A stretch of 64,000 nt of DNA from Nonomuraea indica (GTDB lineage: Bacteria; Actinomycetota; Actinomycetes; Streptosporangiales; Streptosporangiaceae): the NCBI RefSeq assembly GCF_002850745.1, contig NZ_KZ559477.1:169393-233392 (forward strand). The letters are read 5' to 3'. A program made the position numbers and the translations under genes. The notes under the pieces are model-generated. The model worked only from the letters and a program-made list of their open reading frames with translations. It was not told where the DNA came from and did not search any database. Positions 24,045 to 31,879 of this stretch are shown here, in pieces. Each line of letters starts with the position of its first letter. Within the stretch, counting starts at the first letter, position 1.

Positions 24045-25717
24045 CCGTCATGTCCCCACCCGGGGCCGACGTCGCCGCATGGCTCCGCTGCGCGGGCTGC
24101 GGGGAGACCGTGTACGGCAAGCGCTTCGCGCGGGAGCTGGGCGTGTGTCCCGGCTGCGGGCTGCACACCCGGCTCACCGCGTGGCAGCGGATCGGGCAGC
24201 TCTTCGACGAGGGGTCGCCGGTGCCGGTCGACGCGCCCGCGACCGTGGAGGATCCGCTGGGGTTCACCGACAGCAGGCCGTACACCGGCCGGCTGCGTGA
24301 GGCGCGCGACGGCACCGGGCTGGACGAGGCGGTCGTCTGCGTGCGCGGCACCGTCGAGGGCCACGGGCTCGTCGCCGCCGTCATGGACTTCCGCTTCATG
24401 GGCGGGAGCCTCGGCGCCGGGGTCGGCGCCCGCATCACCGCGGCGGCCGAGGCTGCGCTGACCGAACGGGTGCCGTTCCTGCTGGTGACGGCGTCGGGCG
24501 GGGCGCGCATGCAGGAGGGCGCGCTGTCGCTCATGCAGATGGCCAAGACCGCCCAGGCGCTGGCGGAGCTGGACGAGGCGGGCGTCCTCACGATCGGGGT
24601 GCTGACCGACCCGACGTACGGTGGGGTGGCGGCGTCGTTCGCGACCCTGCCCGACGTCATCCTTGCCGAGCCGGGCGCCCACATCGGGTTCGCCGGACCC
24701 CGGGTGATCCGGCAGACCATCCGGCAGGAGCTTCCCCCCGGGTTCCAGACGGCGGAGTTCCTGCGCGGCAAGGGGTTCGTCGACGGGGTCGTGCCGCGCT
24801 CCGCGCTCCGCCCGGCCATCGCCCGGCTGTGCGCGCTGCAGCGCCCGGCCACCGGCACGGCCGGCCGGTCCGGTCCGGCGGGCCGGCCGTCGCGGCTCGT
24901 CCTGCGACCGGAGCGGCTGCCGGAGCGCGACGGCTGGACGGCCGTCCAGCTCGCCCGGCACGCCGACCGGCCCACGACCCTCGACTACGCCGCCTCGGCA
25001 CTGGAGGACTTCGTCGAGCTGCATGGGGACCGGCTGGGCGGCGACTGCCCCGCCGTCGTCGGCGGCGTCGGGCGGCTGGCGGGCCGGCCGGTCGTGCTCA
25101 TCGGGCACCAGAAGGGGCACGGCACCCGCGAGCGGGTCGAGCGCAACTTCGGCATGCCGAGCCCGGCCGGCTACCGCAAGGCGGCGCGGCTCATGCGCCT
25201 GGCCGCCAAGCTGGGCCACCCCGTGGTCACGCTCATCGACACGCCGGGCGCCCATCCGGGCGTCGAGGCCGAGGAGAACGGCCAGGCGTGGGCGATCGCC
25301 GACAACCTGCGGCTGATGTCGGCGCTGCCCGTGCCGGTCGTCGCCGTGGTCACCGGGGAGGGCGGGAGCGGCGGGGCGCTGGCCCTGGCCGTCGCCAACC
25401 GGGTGCTGGCCCTGTCCAACGCGGTGTACTCGGTGATCAGCCCCGAGGGGTGCGCGTCCATCCTGTGGAAGAGCCAGGACGCGGCCGACCGGGCGGCCGC
25501 CGCGCTGCGGCTCGACGCCCGGGAGCTGCTGCTGCACGGCGTCGTGGACGGCGTGGTCCCCGAACCCGGCGAGGGCGCCCACACCGACCCGGCGGCCACC
25601 GCGCGGCTGCTGGCGGCGGCGGTGGCGGAGGCGCTCGACGAGCTCGCCATCCACGATCCGAAGAAGCTGGTGGCCGACCGGCGGCAGCGGTTCCGGCGGT
25701 TCGGCTCGCCGCTGTGA
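24041..25717 (+). CDS. Fused acetyl-CoA carboxylase carboxyltransferase (AccD-AccA)
   Basis: 558 residues. The N-terminal half is the beta subunit with its zinc ribbon (CAGCGETV and CPGC near residues 18-40) and the oxyanion segment ASGGARMQEG. The C-terminal half is the alpha subunit, with GHQKGHGTRERVERNFGMPSPAGYRKAARLMRLA, IDTPGAHPGVEAEENGQ and GEGGSGGALALAVANRVL. It transfers CO2 from biotin to acetyl-CoA to make malonyl-CoA. Start ATG 24041 has an AAGGAGG RBS. Together with AccB and AccC just downstream it forms a whole carboxylase inside the polyketide operon, presumably to raise extender supply. Confidence 0.95.
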   Translation: MTVMSPPGADVAAWLRCAGCGETVYGKRFARELGVCPGCGLHTRLTAWQRIGQLFDEGSPVPVDAPATVEDPLGFTDSRPYTGRLREARDGTGLDEAVVCVRGTVEGHGLVAAVMDFRFMGGSLGAGVGARITAAAEAALTERVPFLLVTASGGARMQEGALSLMQMAKTAQALAELDEAGVLTIGVLTDPTYGGVAASFATLPDVILAEPGAHIGFAGPRVIRQTIRQELPPGFQTAEFLRGKGFVDGVVPRSALRPAIARLCALQRPATGTAGRSGPAGRPSRLVLRPERLPERDGWTAVQLARHADRPTTLDYAASALEDFVELHGDRLGGDCPAVVGGVGRLAGRPVVLIGHQKGHGTRERVERNFGMPSPAGYRKAARLMRLAAKLGHPVVTLIDTPGAHPGVEAEENGQAWAIADNLRLMSALPVPVVAVVTGEGGSGGALALAVANRVLALSNAVYSVISPEGCASILWKSQDAADRAAAALRLDARELLLHGVVDGVVPEPGEGAHTDPAATARLLAAAVAEALDELAIHDPKKLVADRRQRFRRFGSPL

Positions 25718-25755
25718 CGCCGTCAGGTGCGAGGGAGACGAGTGAGGGAGGTCCC

Positions 25756-26274
25756 GTGGACGACGTGACCGGTGCCGCGTCGCACGCGTTGCTGGGTGAG
25801 CTGTGCCGCCGCGCCGTCGAGCTGGTCAACGCCGGCGGCGCCGGGATGCGGCGGGTGCGGCTGCAGTCCGGCGACGCCGTCGTCGAACTGGAGTGGCCCG
25901 AGCCAGCGGCGGAGGCCGCGCCGGCCGGGGCGCACCCGGGCCCGGCCCGGCCGCCCGCCGCCCCCGGCCGGACGGTGGACCCGGCCGTGCCCGCCGGCCC
26001 GGAGGACGCGGCCGGCGCCGGCACGGCGCACGAGGTGGGCGCGCCGGTGGTGGGCACCTTCTACCGGGCTCCCGAGCCGGGCGCCCCGCCGTTCGTCGCG
26101 GTCGGCGACGTCGTGGAGAAGGGACAGCAGGTCGGGATCGTGGAGGCCATGAAGCTGATGAACCCCGTGGAGGCCGACCGGGCCGGCCGCGTGCTCGCCG
26201 TCGTCGTCCCGGACGGCACGCACGTCGAGTACGGCCAGACCCTGCTCACCCTCGATCCCGGGGAAGCGCCGTGA
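25756..26274 (+). CDS. accB: Biotin carboxyl carrier protein (AccB)
   Basis: 172 residues: an N-terminal helical part, a long Ala/Pro linker (about residues 50-95) and the biotinyl domain with VEAMKLMNPV (Lys133 biotinylated). The start GTG 25756 follows a GAGGGAGG RBS. The stop overlaps the GTG of accC. It carries carboxybiotin between the AccC and AccDA active sites. Confidence 0.94.
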   Translation: MDDVTGAASHALLGELCRRAVELVNAGGAGMRRVRLQSGDAVVELEWPEPAAEAAPAGAHPGPARPPAAPGRTVDPAVPAGPEDAAGAGTAHEVGAPVVGTFYRAPEPGAPPFVAVGDVVEKGQQVGIVEAMKLMNPVEADRAGRVLAVVVPDGTHVEYGQTLLTLDPGEAP

Positions 26275-27677
26275 ACGCGCCCGAGCCGGCCGGGCCCCTG
26301 TTCGCCTCGGTCCTCATCGCCAACCGCGGCGAGATCGCGCTGCGGATCGCCCGCACTTGCCGTGAGCTGGGGATCCGCACCGTCATGGTCTACTCCGAGG
26401 CCGACCGCGACTCGCCCGCGCTGCGCCTGGCCGACCGGCGCGTGCGGATCGGGCCGGCCGCGGCGCGGCGCAGCTACCTGTACCCGCCGGCCATCCTGGA
26501 GGCGGCGCTCGGCGCCGGGGCGGAGGCCGTCCACCCCGGCTACGGGTTCCTGTCCGAGGACGCCGACTTCGCCGAGATGTGCCGGGCGGAGGGGCTGCGC
26601 TTCATCGGCCCGCCGCCGGAGGTCATCGCCGCCCTGGGCGACAAGACGCAGGCGCGCGAACTGGCCGCCGCCGCCGGGCTGCCCGTCCTGCCCGGCAGCC
26701 CCGGCGCCCTGTCCAGCGGGCAGGCGGCCAAGGACGTCGCGGACGGGATCGGCTACCCGGTCATCATCAAGGCCGCGGCGGGCGGCGGCGGCCGGGGCAT
26801 GGCCGTGGTCGACGATCCGGCGGACTTCGCGCGGGCGTTCGCCGAGACGCGGGCGAGCGCGCAGGCGGTGTTCGGCGACGCCCGCGTCTACGTGGAGAAG
26901 TACGTGCGCGGCGCCCGCCACGTCGAGGTCCAGGTGCTGGCGGACCTGCACGGCAACGTCGTCAGCCTGGGCGAGCGCGACTGCTCGGTGCAGCGGCGCA
27001 GGCAGAAACTGATCGAGGAGTCACCCGCCCCCGGTCTCGCGCCCGGGCTGACCGCGGCGATCGGCGAGGCGGCCGTGTCCTGCGCCCGCGCGGCGGGCTA
27101 CGTGGGAGCCGGCACGTTCGAGTTCCTCGTGGACGGCGCGGGCCGGTTCTTCTTCATCGAGGCCAACTGCCGGATCCAGGTGGAGCACCCGGTGACCGAG
27201 ATGGTCACCGGCGTGGACCTGGTCAGGGAGCAGCTCCGCGTCGCCGCCGGGCTGCCGCTGGCGGCCGGGGCGGGCGCGGCGGCCCGCGGCGTGTCGATCG
27301 AGTGCCGGGTGAACACGGAGGACCCCGGGCGCGGCTTCCTGCCGACGCCCGGCCTGATCGAGGAGTTCGTGCCGCCCGGCGGGCCGTTCACCCGGGTCGA
27401 CACGCACGGCGTGCCCGGCGTCCGGGTCAGCGCCGACTACGACTCCCTGCTGGCCAAGGTGGTCGTCTGGGCGCCCGACCGGGACCAGGCGATCAGCCGG
27501 ATGGACCGGGCGCTGGAGGAGTTCCGCGTCTCGGGGCGGGGGGTGTGCACCACGATCGGGTTCCTGCGCGAGGTGCTGGCGCATCCGGACTTCCGCCGGG
27601 CGGAGCACGACACCTCGCTGGCCGACGAGATGACGTCCGGACGGCGGCGCACCCTCCAGGGCGCCGCCCGCCCCTGA
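26271..27677 (+). CDS. accC: Biotin carboxylase (AccC)
   Basis: 468 residues with a full ATP-grasp biotin carboxylase pattern: VLIANRGEIALRIARTCRELGI, HPGYGFLSEDADFAEMC, the glycine-rich loop KAAAGGGGRGM, EKYVRGARHVEVQVL, and ANCRIQVEHPVTEMVTGVDLV, where Cys replaces the usual Thr of NTRIQVEHPVTE. The start GTG overlaps the accB stop. It is the last gene of the rightward core operon; downstream lies a GC-rich repeat region and then the convergent SARP gene. Confidence 0.95.
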   Translation: MNAPEPAGPLFASVLIANRGEIALRIARTCRELGIRTVMVYSEADRDSPALRLADRRVRIGPAAARRSYLYPPAILEAALGAGAEAVHPGYGFLSEDADFAEMCRAEGLRFIGPPPEVIAALGDKTQARELAAAAGLPVLPGSPGALSSGQAAKDVADGIGYPVIIKAAAGGGGRGMAVVDDPADFARAFAETRASAQAVFGDARVYVEKYVRGARHVEVQVLADLHGNVVSLGERDCSVQRRRQKLIEESPAPGLAPGLTAAIGEAAVSCARAAGYVGAGTFEFLVDGAGRFFFIEANCRIQVEHPVTEMVTGVDLVREQLRVAAGLPLAAGAGAAARGVSIECRVNTEDPGRGFLPTPGLIEEFVPPGGPFTRVDTHGVPGVRVSADYDSLLAKVVVWAPDRDQAISRMDRALEEFRVSGRGVCTTIGFLREVLAHPDFRRAEHDTSLADEMTSGRRRTLQGAARP

Positions 27678-27806
27678 CGTCCGCCCCCGAGGCCCGCCCC
27701 TGACGTCCGCCCCCGGGGCCCGGCCCTGAGCTCGTCCCTTGCATCCGCCCCCGATGCCCGCCCCCGATGTCCGCTCCCGGCGTCGCCGGCCGGTCCCGGA
27801 CGGCGC
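27670..27806. repeat. C-rich short repeats between accC and the SARP gene
   Basis: A 20-nt unit starting GCCCCTGACGTCCGC occurs at 27670-27689 and again at 27696-27715 (26-bp period; the accC stop is in the first copy). Shorter CCGCCCCCGATG-like pieces continue to 27780. It lies between convergent genes; no clear terminator stem with a T-run was seen. Confidence 0.6.
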
Positions 27807-28574
27807 TCAGCCGCCTCCGGGATGGCCGGCCGTCAGGACCGCCTGCTGGAGGCGCTGCATCTCCACGCTGGGCTCCAGCCCGAGCTCGCTGCGCAGGACG
27901 TGGCGCAGGCTGCGATAGACCTCCAGCGCCTCGTGGCGGCGGCTGGCGCGCGACAGCGCCTCCATGAGCTGCAGATGGAACCACTCGTCGAGCTGGTAGA
28001 GGGCGGTGAGCTGCTTGAGCTCGCCGATCAGCTCCTGGTAGCGGCCCATCCGCATCTGCGCCTCCACCTTGAGCTTGAGCGCGTGCAGGCGCAGCTCCTC
28101 CAGCCGGGTGGCGTAGATGGCCAGCCGCGGGCCGAGGACGACGTCGGCGAGCGCCGAGCCGTGCCAGAGGCCGAGCGCCCGGCGCAGCGCGCCCGAGGCG
28201 CGCTCCACCTCGCCGGCCTCCAGGTGCCCGCCGGCCAGGCCGACCAGGTGCTCGAACTCGACGGCGTCGAGGACGCCGTCCTCCAGGGTGATCAGGTAGC
28301 CGCCGTGCTTGGTGACGAGCCGGGGCGAGCGGGCCGGGGCCTCGCCACCGCGCGAGAGCAGCTTGCGCAACTGGTAGACGTAGGTCTGCAGCGTCGTCTG
28401 GGCGCTGGCGGGCGGGTTCCCCTCCCACAGCTCCTCCATCAGGGCCTCCGCCGGGATGACCTCTCCGGCGGAGGCGAGCAGCAGCGCCAGGACGCTGCGC
28501 TGCTTCGGCGCGCTCGGCGTGATCAGCCGTTCACCGTCCCACACCTCGAGAGTGCCCAGCACGTGAAAGTGCAT
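27807..28574 (-). CDS. SARP-family pathway activator
   Basis: 255 residues with the two SARP parts only: an OmpR-like winged helix (LGTLEVWDGERLITPSAPKQRSVLALLLASAGEVIPAEALMEELW, TTLQTYVYQLRKLL) and a bacterial transcriptional activation (BTAD) domain (FEHLVGLAGGHLEAGEVERASGALRRALGLWHGSALADV to the end). Size matches pathway activators such as ActII-ORF4. The likely targets are the 11-bp heptamer repeats at 18216-18304 and 30334-30409. The gene lies 183 nt downstream of the POT transporter in the same direction, so it may be autoregulated through that promoter; no heptamers were found directly upstream of it. Confidence 0.92.
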   Translation of the reverse strand: MHFHVLGTLEVWDGERLITPSAPKQRSVLALLLASAGEVIPAEALMEELWEGNPPASAQTTLQTYVYQLRKLLSRGGEAPARSPRLVTKHGGYLITLEDGVLDAVEFEHLVGLAGGHLEAGEVERASGALRRALGLWHGSALADVVLGPRLAIYATRLEELRLHALKLKVEAQMRMGRYQELIGELKQLTALYQLDEWFHLQLMEALSRASRRHEALEVYRSLRHVLRSELGLEPSVEMQRLQQAVLTAGHPGGG

Positions 28575-28757
28575 GTCTCCACCTGGTCCTTCGCAGAGTG
28601 CCGGTCGTCAATGCCTTGGCCGCGGTTGAGCAGCATTCGTACGCCTGCATTTCTACGCGAAGCACCCATAGCGGGACTGTCGCCTCACTGTCGTCCATCG
28701 TGGCAGGTGAGAGGGGCCGGCGACGCGCGGACGAAAGGATCCGGTGCGGACAGGAGA

Positions 28758-30293
28758 TCAGGACGGCCGTTCGGGAGAGGGCGCGGTCGCGCCGGAGATC
28801 CCGGACAGCGCGGGCGGGGTCCGCTCCTTGGGCCCGGCGGGCCGCATGACCTCGTCCAGCCGCCGGCGCGACAGCGCGAAGGCCGCGGCGGTGACCAGGG
28901 CCAGCGCGGCGAGGGTCAGGTAGTACCAGGGGCGCGGCTCCCCGGAGACCAGCCGGCCGAGCATGCTGCCGAGCCCGCCGCCGACGGCGGCGAACATCCA
29001 GTACAGGCCCATGGTGCGGCCGGTGAACGCCGGCGGCGCCAGGTCCACGGCCGCGCTGAGCGCCGTGGGGCCGAGGATCACCTCGCCGGCGGCCAGCGTG
29101 AACAGGACGAGCAGCAACCACAACGGCGACACCCGCGTCCCCCCGGCCGCGGCGACGGCGGACCCGGTCATCACCACGAAACCGGCGCCCACGAGACCGT
29201 GCCCCATGGCGATCTTGGCCGCCACGCCGAGCCGGCTTCCGCCGCGCAGCCACAGCCACGCGATCACCGGCGCGGTGAGCAGGATGCACAGCGGGATCAC
29301 CGACTGGAACCAGCTCGCGGGCACCAGCACGTCACCCACCTCCCGGTCCACGTGATCCTGCGCGAACAGGATGAGCGTCGAACCGGCCTGGATGACGAAC
29401 ATCCAGAACAGCGCCGAGGCGAGCAGCACCCAGCGGAACGCCGACAGCCGCCGCAGCCCGCCGTGGTCGAGGCGGGAGCGCCGCCGCAGGACCGTGACGT
29501 ACACGAACGGCGTGACCAGCGTGGCCGCGCCGACGGCCCCGATCACGTGCGTGACGGCGAAGGTCCCGGCCAGCACGTCGGCCAGCAGGAGGACGCCGGC
29601 CGCAGCCGCGACGGCGGCGACCCGGGTCGCCACGGTGCGCAGCTCCCGCGCGGTCGCCGGGTGCGACGCGGTCCGGCCGGTCTCGCCGAAGTGCCGCATG
29701 CCCACCGCGTACTGGACGACGCCGAACGTCATGCCGAGTCCGGCGACGCCGAAGCCGAGGTGCCAGTTCACCCGCTCCCCGAGGAACCCGGTCACCAGCG
29801 GCGCCAGCAGCGCGCTGACCTGGATGCCGATGTAGAGCAGCGACAGGGCCGCCTCGCGCCGGTCGCTCTCCCGGGGGCCGTAGAAGCGGCCCAGCAGGGC
29901 GAGCATGTTCGGTTTCAGCAGGCCGGTGCCCACGGCGATGGCCACCAGCCCGAAGTACGCGGTCACCTGGGCCGGCACGAGCATCAGGTAGTGGCCGGCC
30001 GCGATGACGATCCCGCCGTAGAGGGTCGCCCGCTGCTCGCCCAGCAGCCGGTCGCCGACCCAGCCGCCCGGCATGGACAGCGCGAGGAGCAGCCCGACGT
30101 ACGCGCCGTACAGCGCCACCGCCGTCGGGTGCGGCAGGCCCAGCCCGCCCTCCGCGCGCGGGGCCACGGCGAACAGGATCAGGATCGCCTGCATGCCGAA
30201 GAAGCTGAACCGCTCCCACATGTCGGTCAGGAACAGCGTGACGAACCAGCGCGGCCGGGTGCGCGGCCTCGGGGAGGTGGACGGCGGCCTCAT
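28758..30293 (-). CDS. POT/PTR-family MFS transporter
   Basis: 511 residues, about 12-14 membrane helices, with the POT signature region FLTDMWERFSFFGMQAILILF at the first helix and GGWVGDRLLG in the first loop, and FGLVAIAVGTGLLKPNMLALLGRFY further on. The family moves oligopeptides or drugs with protons; in a biosynthetic cluster it is the likely exporter or resistance pump (inference). ATG 30293 has an AGGAGGA RBS; in-frame codons upstream lack one. Driven by the SARP-type promoter at 30327-30362, divergent from the TcmI-type cyclase. Confidence 0.88.
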   Translation of the reverse strand: MRPPSTSPRPRTRPRWFVTLFLTDMWERFSFFGMQAILILFAVAPRAEGGLGLPHPTAVALYGAYVGLLLALSMPGGWVGDRLLGEQRATLYGGIVIAAGHYLMLVPAQVTAYFGLVAIAVGTGLLKPNMLALLGRFYGPRESDRREAALSLLYIGIQVSALLAPLVTGFLGERVNWHLGFGVAGLGMTFGVVQYAVGMRHFGETGRTASHPATARELRTVATRVAAVAAAAGVLLLADVLAGTFAVTHVIGAVGAATLVTPFVYVTVLRRRSRLDHGGLRRLSAFRWVLLASALFWMFVIQAGSTLILFAQDHVDREVGDVLVPASWFQSVIPLCILLTAPVIAWLWLRGGSRLGVAAKIAMGHGLVGAGFVVMTGSAVAAAGGTRVSPLWLLLVLFTLAAGEVILGPTALSAAVDLAPPAFTGRTMGLYWMFAAVGGGLGSMLGRLVSGEPRPWYYLTLAALALVTAAAFALSRRRLDEVMRPAGPKERTPPALSGISGATAPSPERPS

Positions 30294-30326
30294 GACTCCT
30301 CCTGGACGGGTTGACCAGATCATGAA

Positions 30327-30362
30327 GGCCCCTGCTCGAGCACGGGTGGAACGGCGGTCGAG
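30327..30362 (-). promoter_or_regulatory. SARP-type promoter of the POT transporter
   Basis: Minus strand CTCGACC (30356-30362), N4, TTCCACC (30345-30351), N4, CTCGAGC (30334-30340), period 11 bp, with a weaker middle unit. About 8 bp after the last unit lies a TCATGA -10-like hexamer. Confidence 0.6.
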
Positions 30363-30380
30363 CTTCCCCGGGCGGCGCCG

Positions 30381-30424
30381 CTCGAACGCGGCTCAAGCCT
30401 CCTGCGAGCACCGCCGTGCAGACT
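30381..30424 (+). promoter_or_regulatory. SARP-type promoter of the TcmI cyclase/methyltransferase unit
   Basis: CTCGAAC (30381-30387), N4, CTCAAGC (30392-30398), N4, TGCGAGC (30403-30409), period 11 bp; CAGACT about 9 bp later could be the -10. The middle unit is identical to the heptamer at 18216-18222. Confidence 0.62.
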
Positions 30425-30473
30425 GCGAACGGCCGCCGAACCGGCCGTCACCGACCCGCCGAGGAGGACCCGA

Positions 30474-30809
30474 ATGGAACGAATCCTGGTCGTCGCGCGC
30501 ATGCGGCCGTCAGCGGAGGCGGAGGTGGCCCGGTTGTTCGCCGAGTCGGACCGCACCGAGCTGCCGCGGCTGGGCGGCGCCGTGAGCCGCAGCCTGTTCT
30601 CCTTCCAGGGCCTGTACTTCCAGCTCATGGAGGTGGAGGAGAGCGGCCGGCGGACGATGGAGGCCATCCGCGACCATCCGGAGTTCCTGCGGCTGAGCAA
30701 GGAGCTGACCCGCTTCATCGAGCCCTACGACCCGCAGACCTGGCGCTCGCCCCGCGACGCCATGGCCCGGGAGTTCTACCGCTGGGAGGCGGACCAGGCA
30801 CCCCGGTGA
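30474..30809 (+). CDS. TcmI-family polyketide cyclase
   Basis: 111 residues of the TcmI ferredoxin-like cyclase family: RILVVARMRPSAEAEVARLFAESDRTELPRLGGAVSRSLFSFQGLYFQLMEVEE, with the conserved FIEPYDPQTWRSPRDAMAREFYRWE end. TcmI-type enzymes close the last ring of tetracenomycin-type or pentangular aromatics. Its RBS is GAGGAGG. It lies apart from the core operon but under its own SARP-type promoter, and is followed 47 nt later by a methyltransferase. Confidence 0.93.
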   Translation: MERILVVARMRPSAEAEVARLFAESDRTELPRLGGAVSRSLFSFQGLYFQLMEVEESGRRTMEAIRDHPEFLRLSKELTRFIEPYDPQTWRSPRDAMAREFYRWEADQAPR

Positions 30810-30856
30810 CGGCCCAGCGCAACCCCTGCCCGTTACGGCGAAGAGAGACGATCATC

Positions 30857-31879
30857 ATGAAGGACACAGCGGTAAGTCGCGAGTCGTTGCTCGCCATGAT
30901 GCAGGCGTACAAGACCACGAGCCTTCTCCGGACGGGCGTGTCGATGGGCGTGTTCGACTGCCTCGCCGAAGGTCCCGTCGACGCCGACACGGCCGCCGGC
31001 CGGCTCGGCGCCGATCCGCGGGGCACGCGGATCCTGCTCAACGCCCTCGCCGCGATCGGGCTGGTGGAGGAGGACGGCGGCCGGTTCGGCCTGCCCGCCG
31101 GAGCGGACCGCCTCCTGGTGAGCAAGAGCCCCGGCTACCTCGGCGACATGGTCCACGTCATGGCCAGCGACTGGGAGTGGGACGCGCTGAAGCGGCTGGA
31201 CGAGGCGGTCCGGCGCGGCGGGACGGTCATGGACGTGCACGCCGAGACGCCCGGATACGAGTACTGGGAGGACTTCGCCGCCTATGCGGTGGCGGTGGCG
31301 CGCCCGACGGCCGAGGTGGCGGCCGACGCGCTGGCCTCCTGGGCGGCCGGGCGCGAGCGGCTCGACGTCCTCGACGTGGCGTGCGGCCACGGCATGTACG
31401 GCCTGACCCTCGCCCAGCGCAACCCGCAGGCGCAGGTGTGGGCGCTCGACTGGCCCAACGTGCTCCCGCTGACCGAGCAGCACGCCGAGCGCATGGGGGT
31501 CGCCGACCGCCTGCACCGGCTGCCGGGCGACATGTTCGAGGTGCCGCTCGGCGGGCCGTACGACGTGGTGATGGTGACGAACGTCCTGCACCACTTCTCG
31601 GAGGAGAAGGCCGGCGAGCTGCTCGCCCGGCTGGCTCCGGCGGTCAAGCCGGACGGCAAGATCGTGCTCGTGGGCTTCACGCTGGGCGACGCCCCACCGG
31701 CCGAGGACCCGGCTCCGCACCTGTTCTCGATCCTCATGCTGACGTGGACGTTCGAGGGTGAGGTGCACTCGGTCCCGGCCTACGACCGCATGCTCACCGC
31801 GGCGGGCTTCACCAGGGGCCGCCGCTTCGACGTGCCGGGGCTGGCGTTCCGGGTGCTGGTGGCGGACAGGACGTCCTGA
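30857..31879 (+). CDS. SAM-dependent O-methyltransferase (second)
   Basis: 340 residues: an N-terminal winged-helix part (ESLLAMMQAYKTTSLLRTGVSMGVFDCL), SAM motif I DVLDVACGHGMYGLTLA, an acidic residue in WALDWPN and the VTNVLHHFSEEKAGELL segment. Same broad fold as the methyltransferase at 14901-15929 but clearly a different subgroup. Its last 71 nt overlap the convergent glycosyltransferase gene. Confidence 0.9.
   Translation: MKDTAVSRESLLAMMQAYKTTSLLRTGVSMGVFDCLAEGPVDADTAAGRLGADPRGTRILLNALAAIGLVEEDGGRFGLPAGADRLLVSKSPGYLGDMVHVMASDWEWDALKRLDEAVRRGGTVMDVHAETPGYEYWEDFAAYAVAVARPTAEVAADALASWAAGRERLDVLDVACGHGMYGLTLAQRNPQAQVWALDWPNVLPLTEQHAERMGVADRLHRLPGDMFEVPLGGPYDVVMVTNVLHHFSEEKAGELLARLAPAVKPDGKIVLVGFTLGDAPPAEDPAPHLFSILMLTWTFEGEVHSVPAYDRMLTAAGFTRGRRFDVPGLAFRVLVADRTS

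Noticed and set aside
27670..27806. C-rich repeats as a CRISPR array
   Set aside because: Units are adjacent and low complexity, with no unique spacers and no cas genes.
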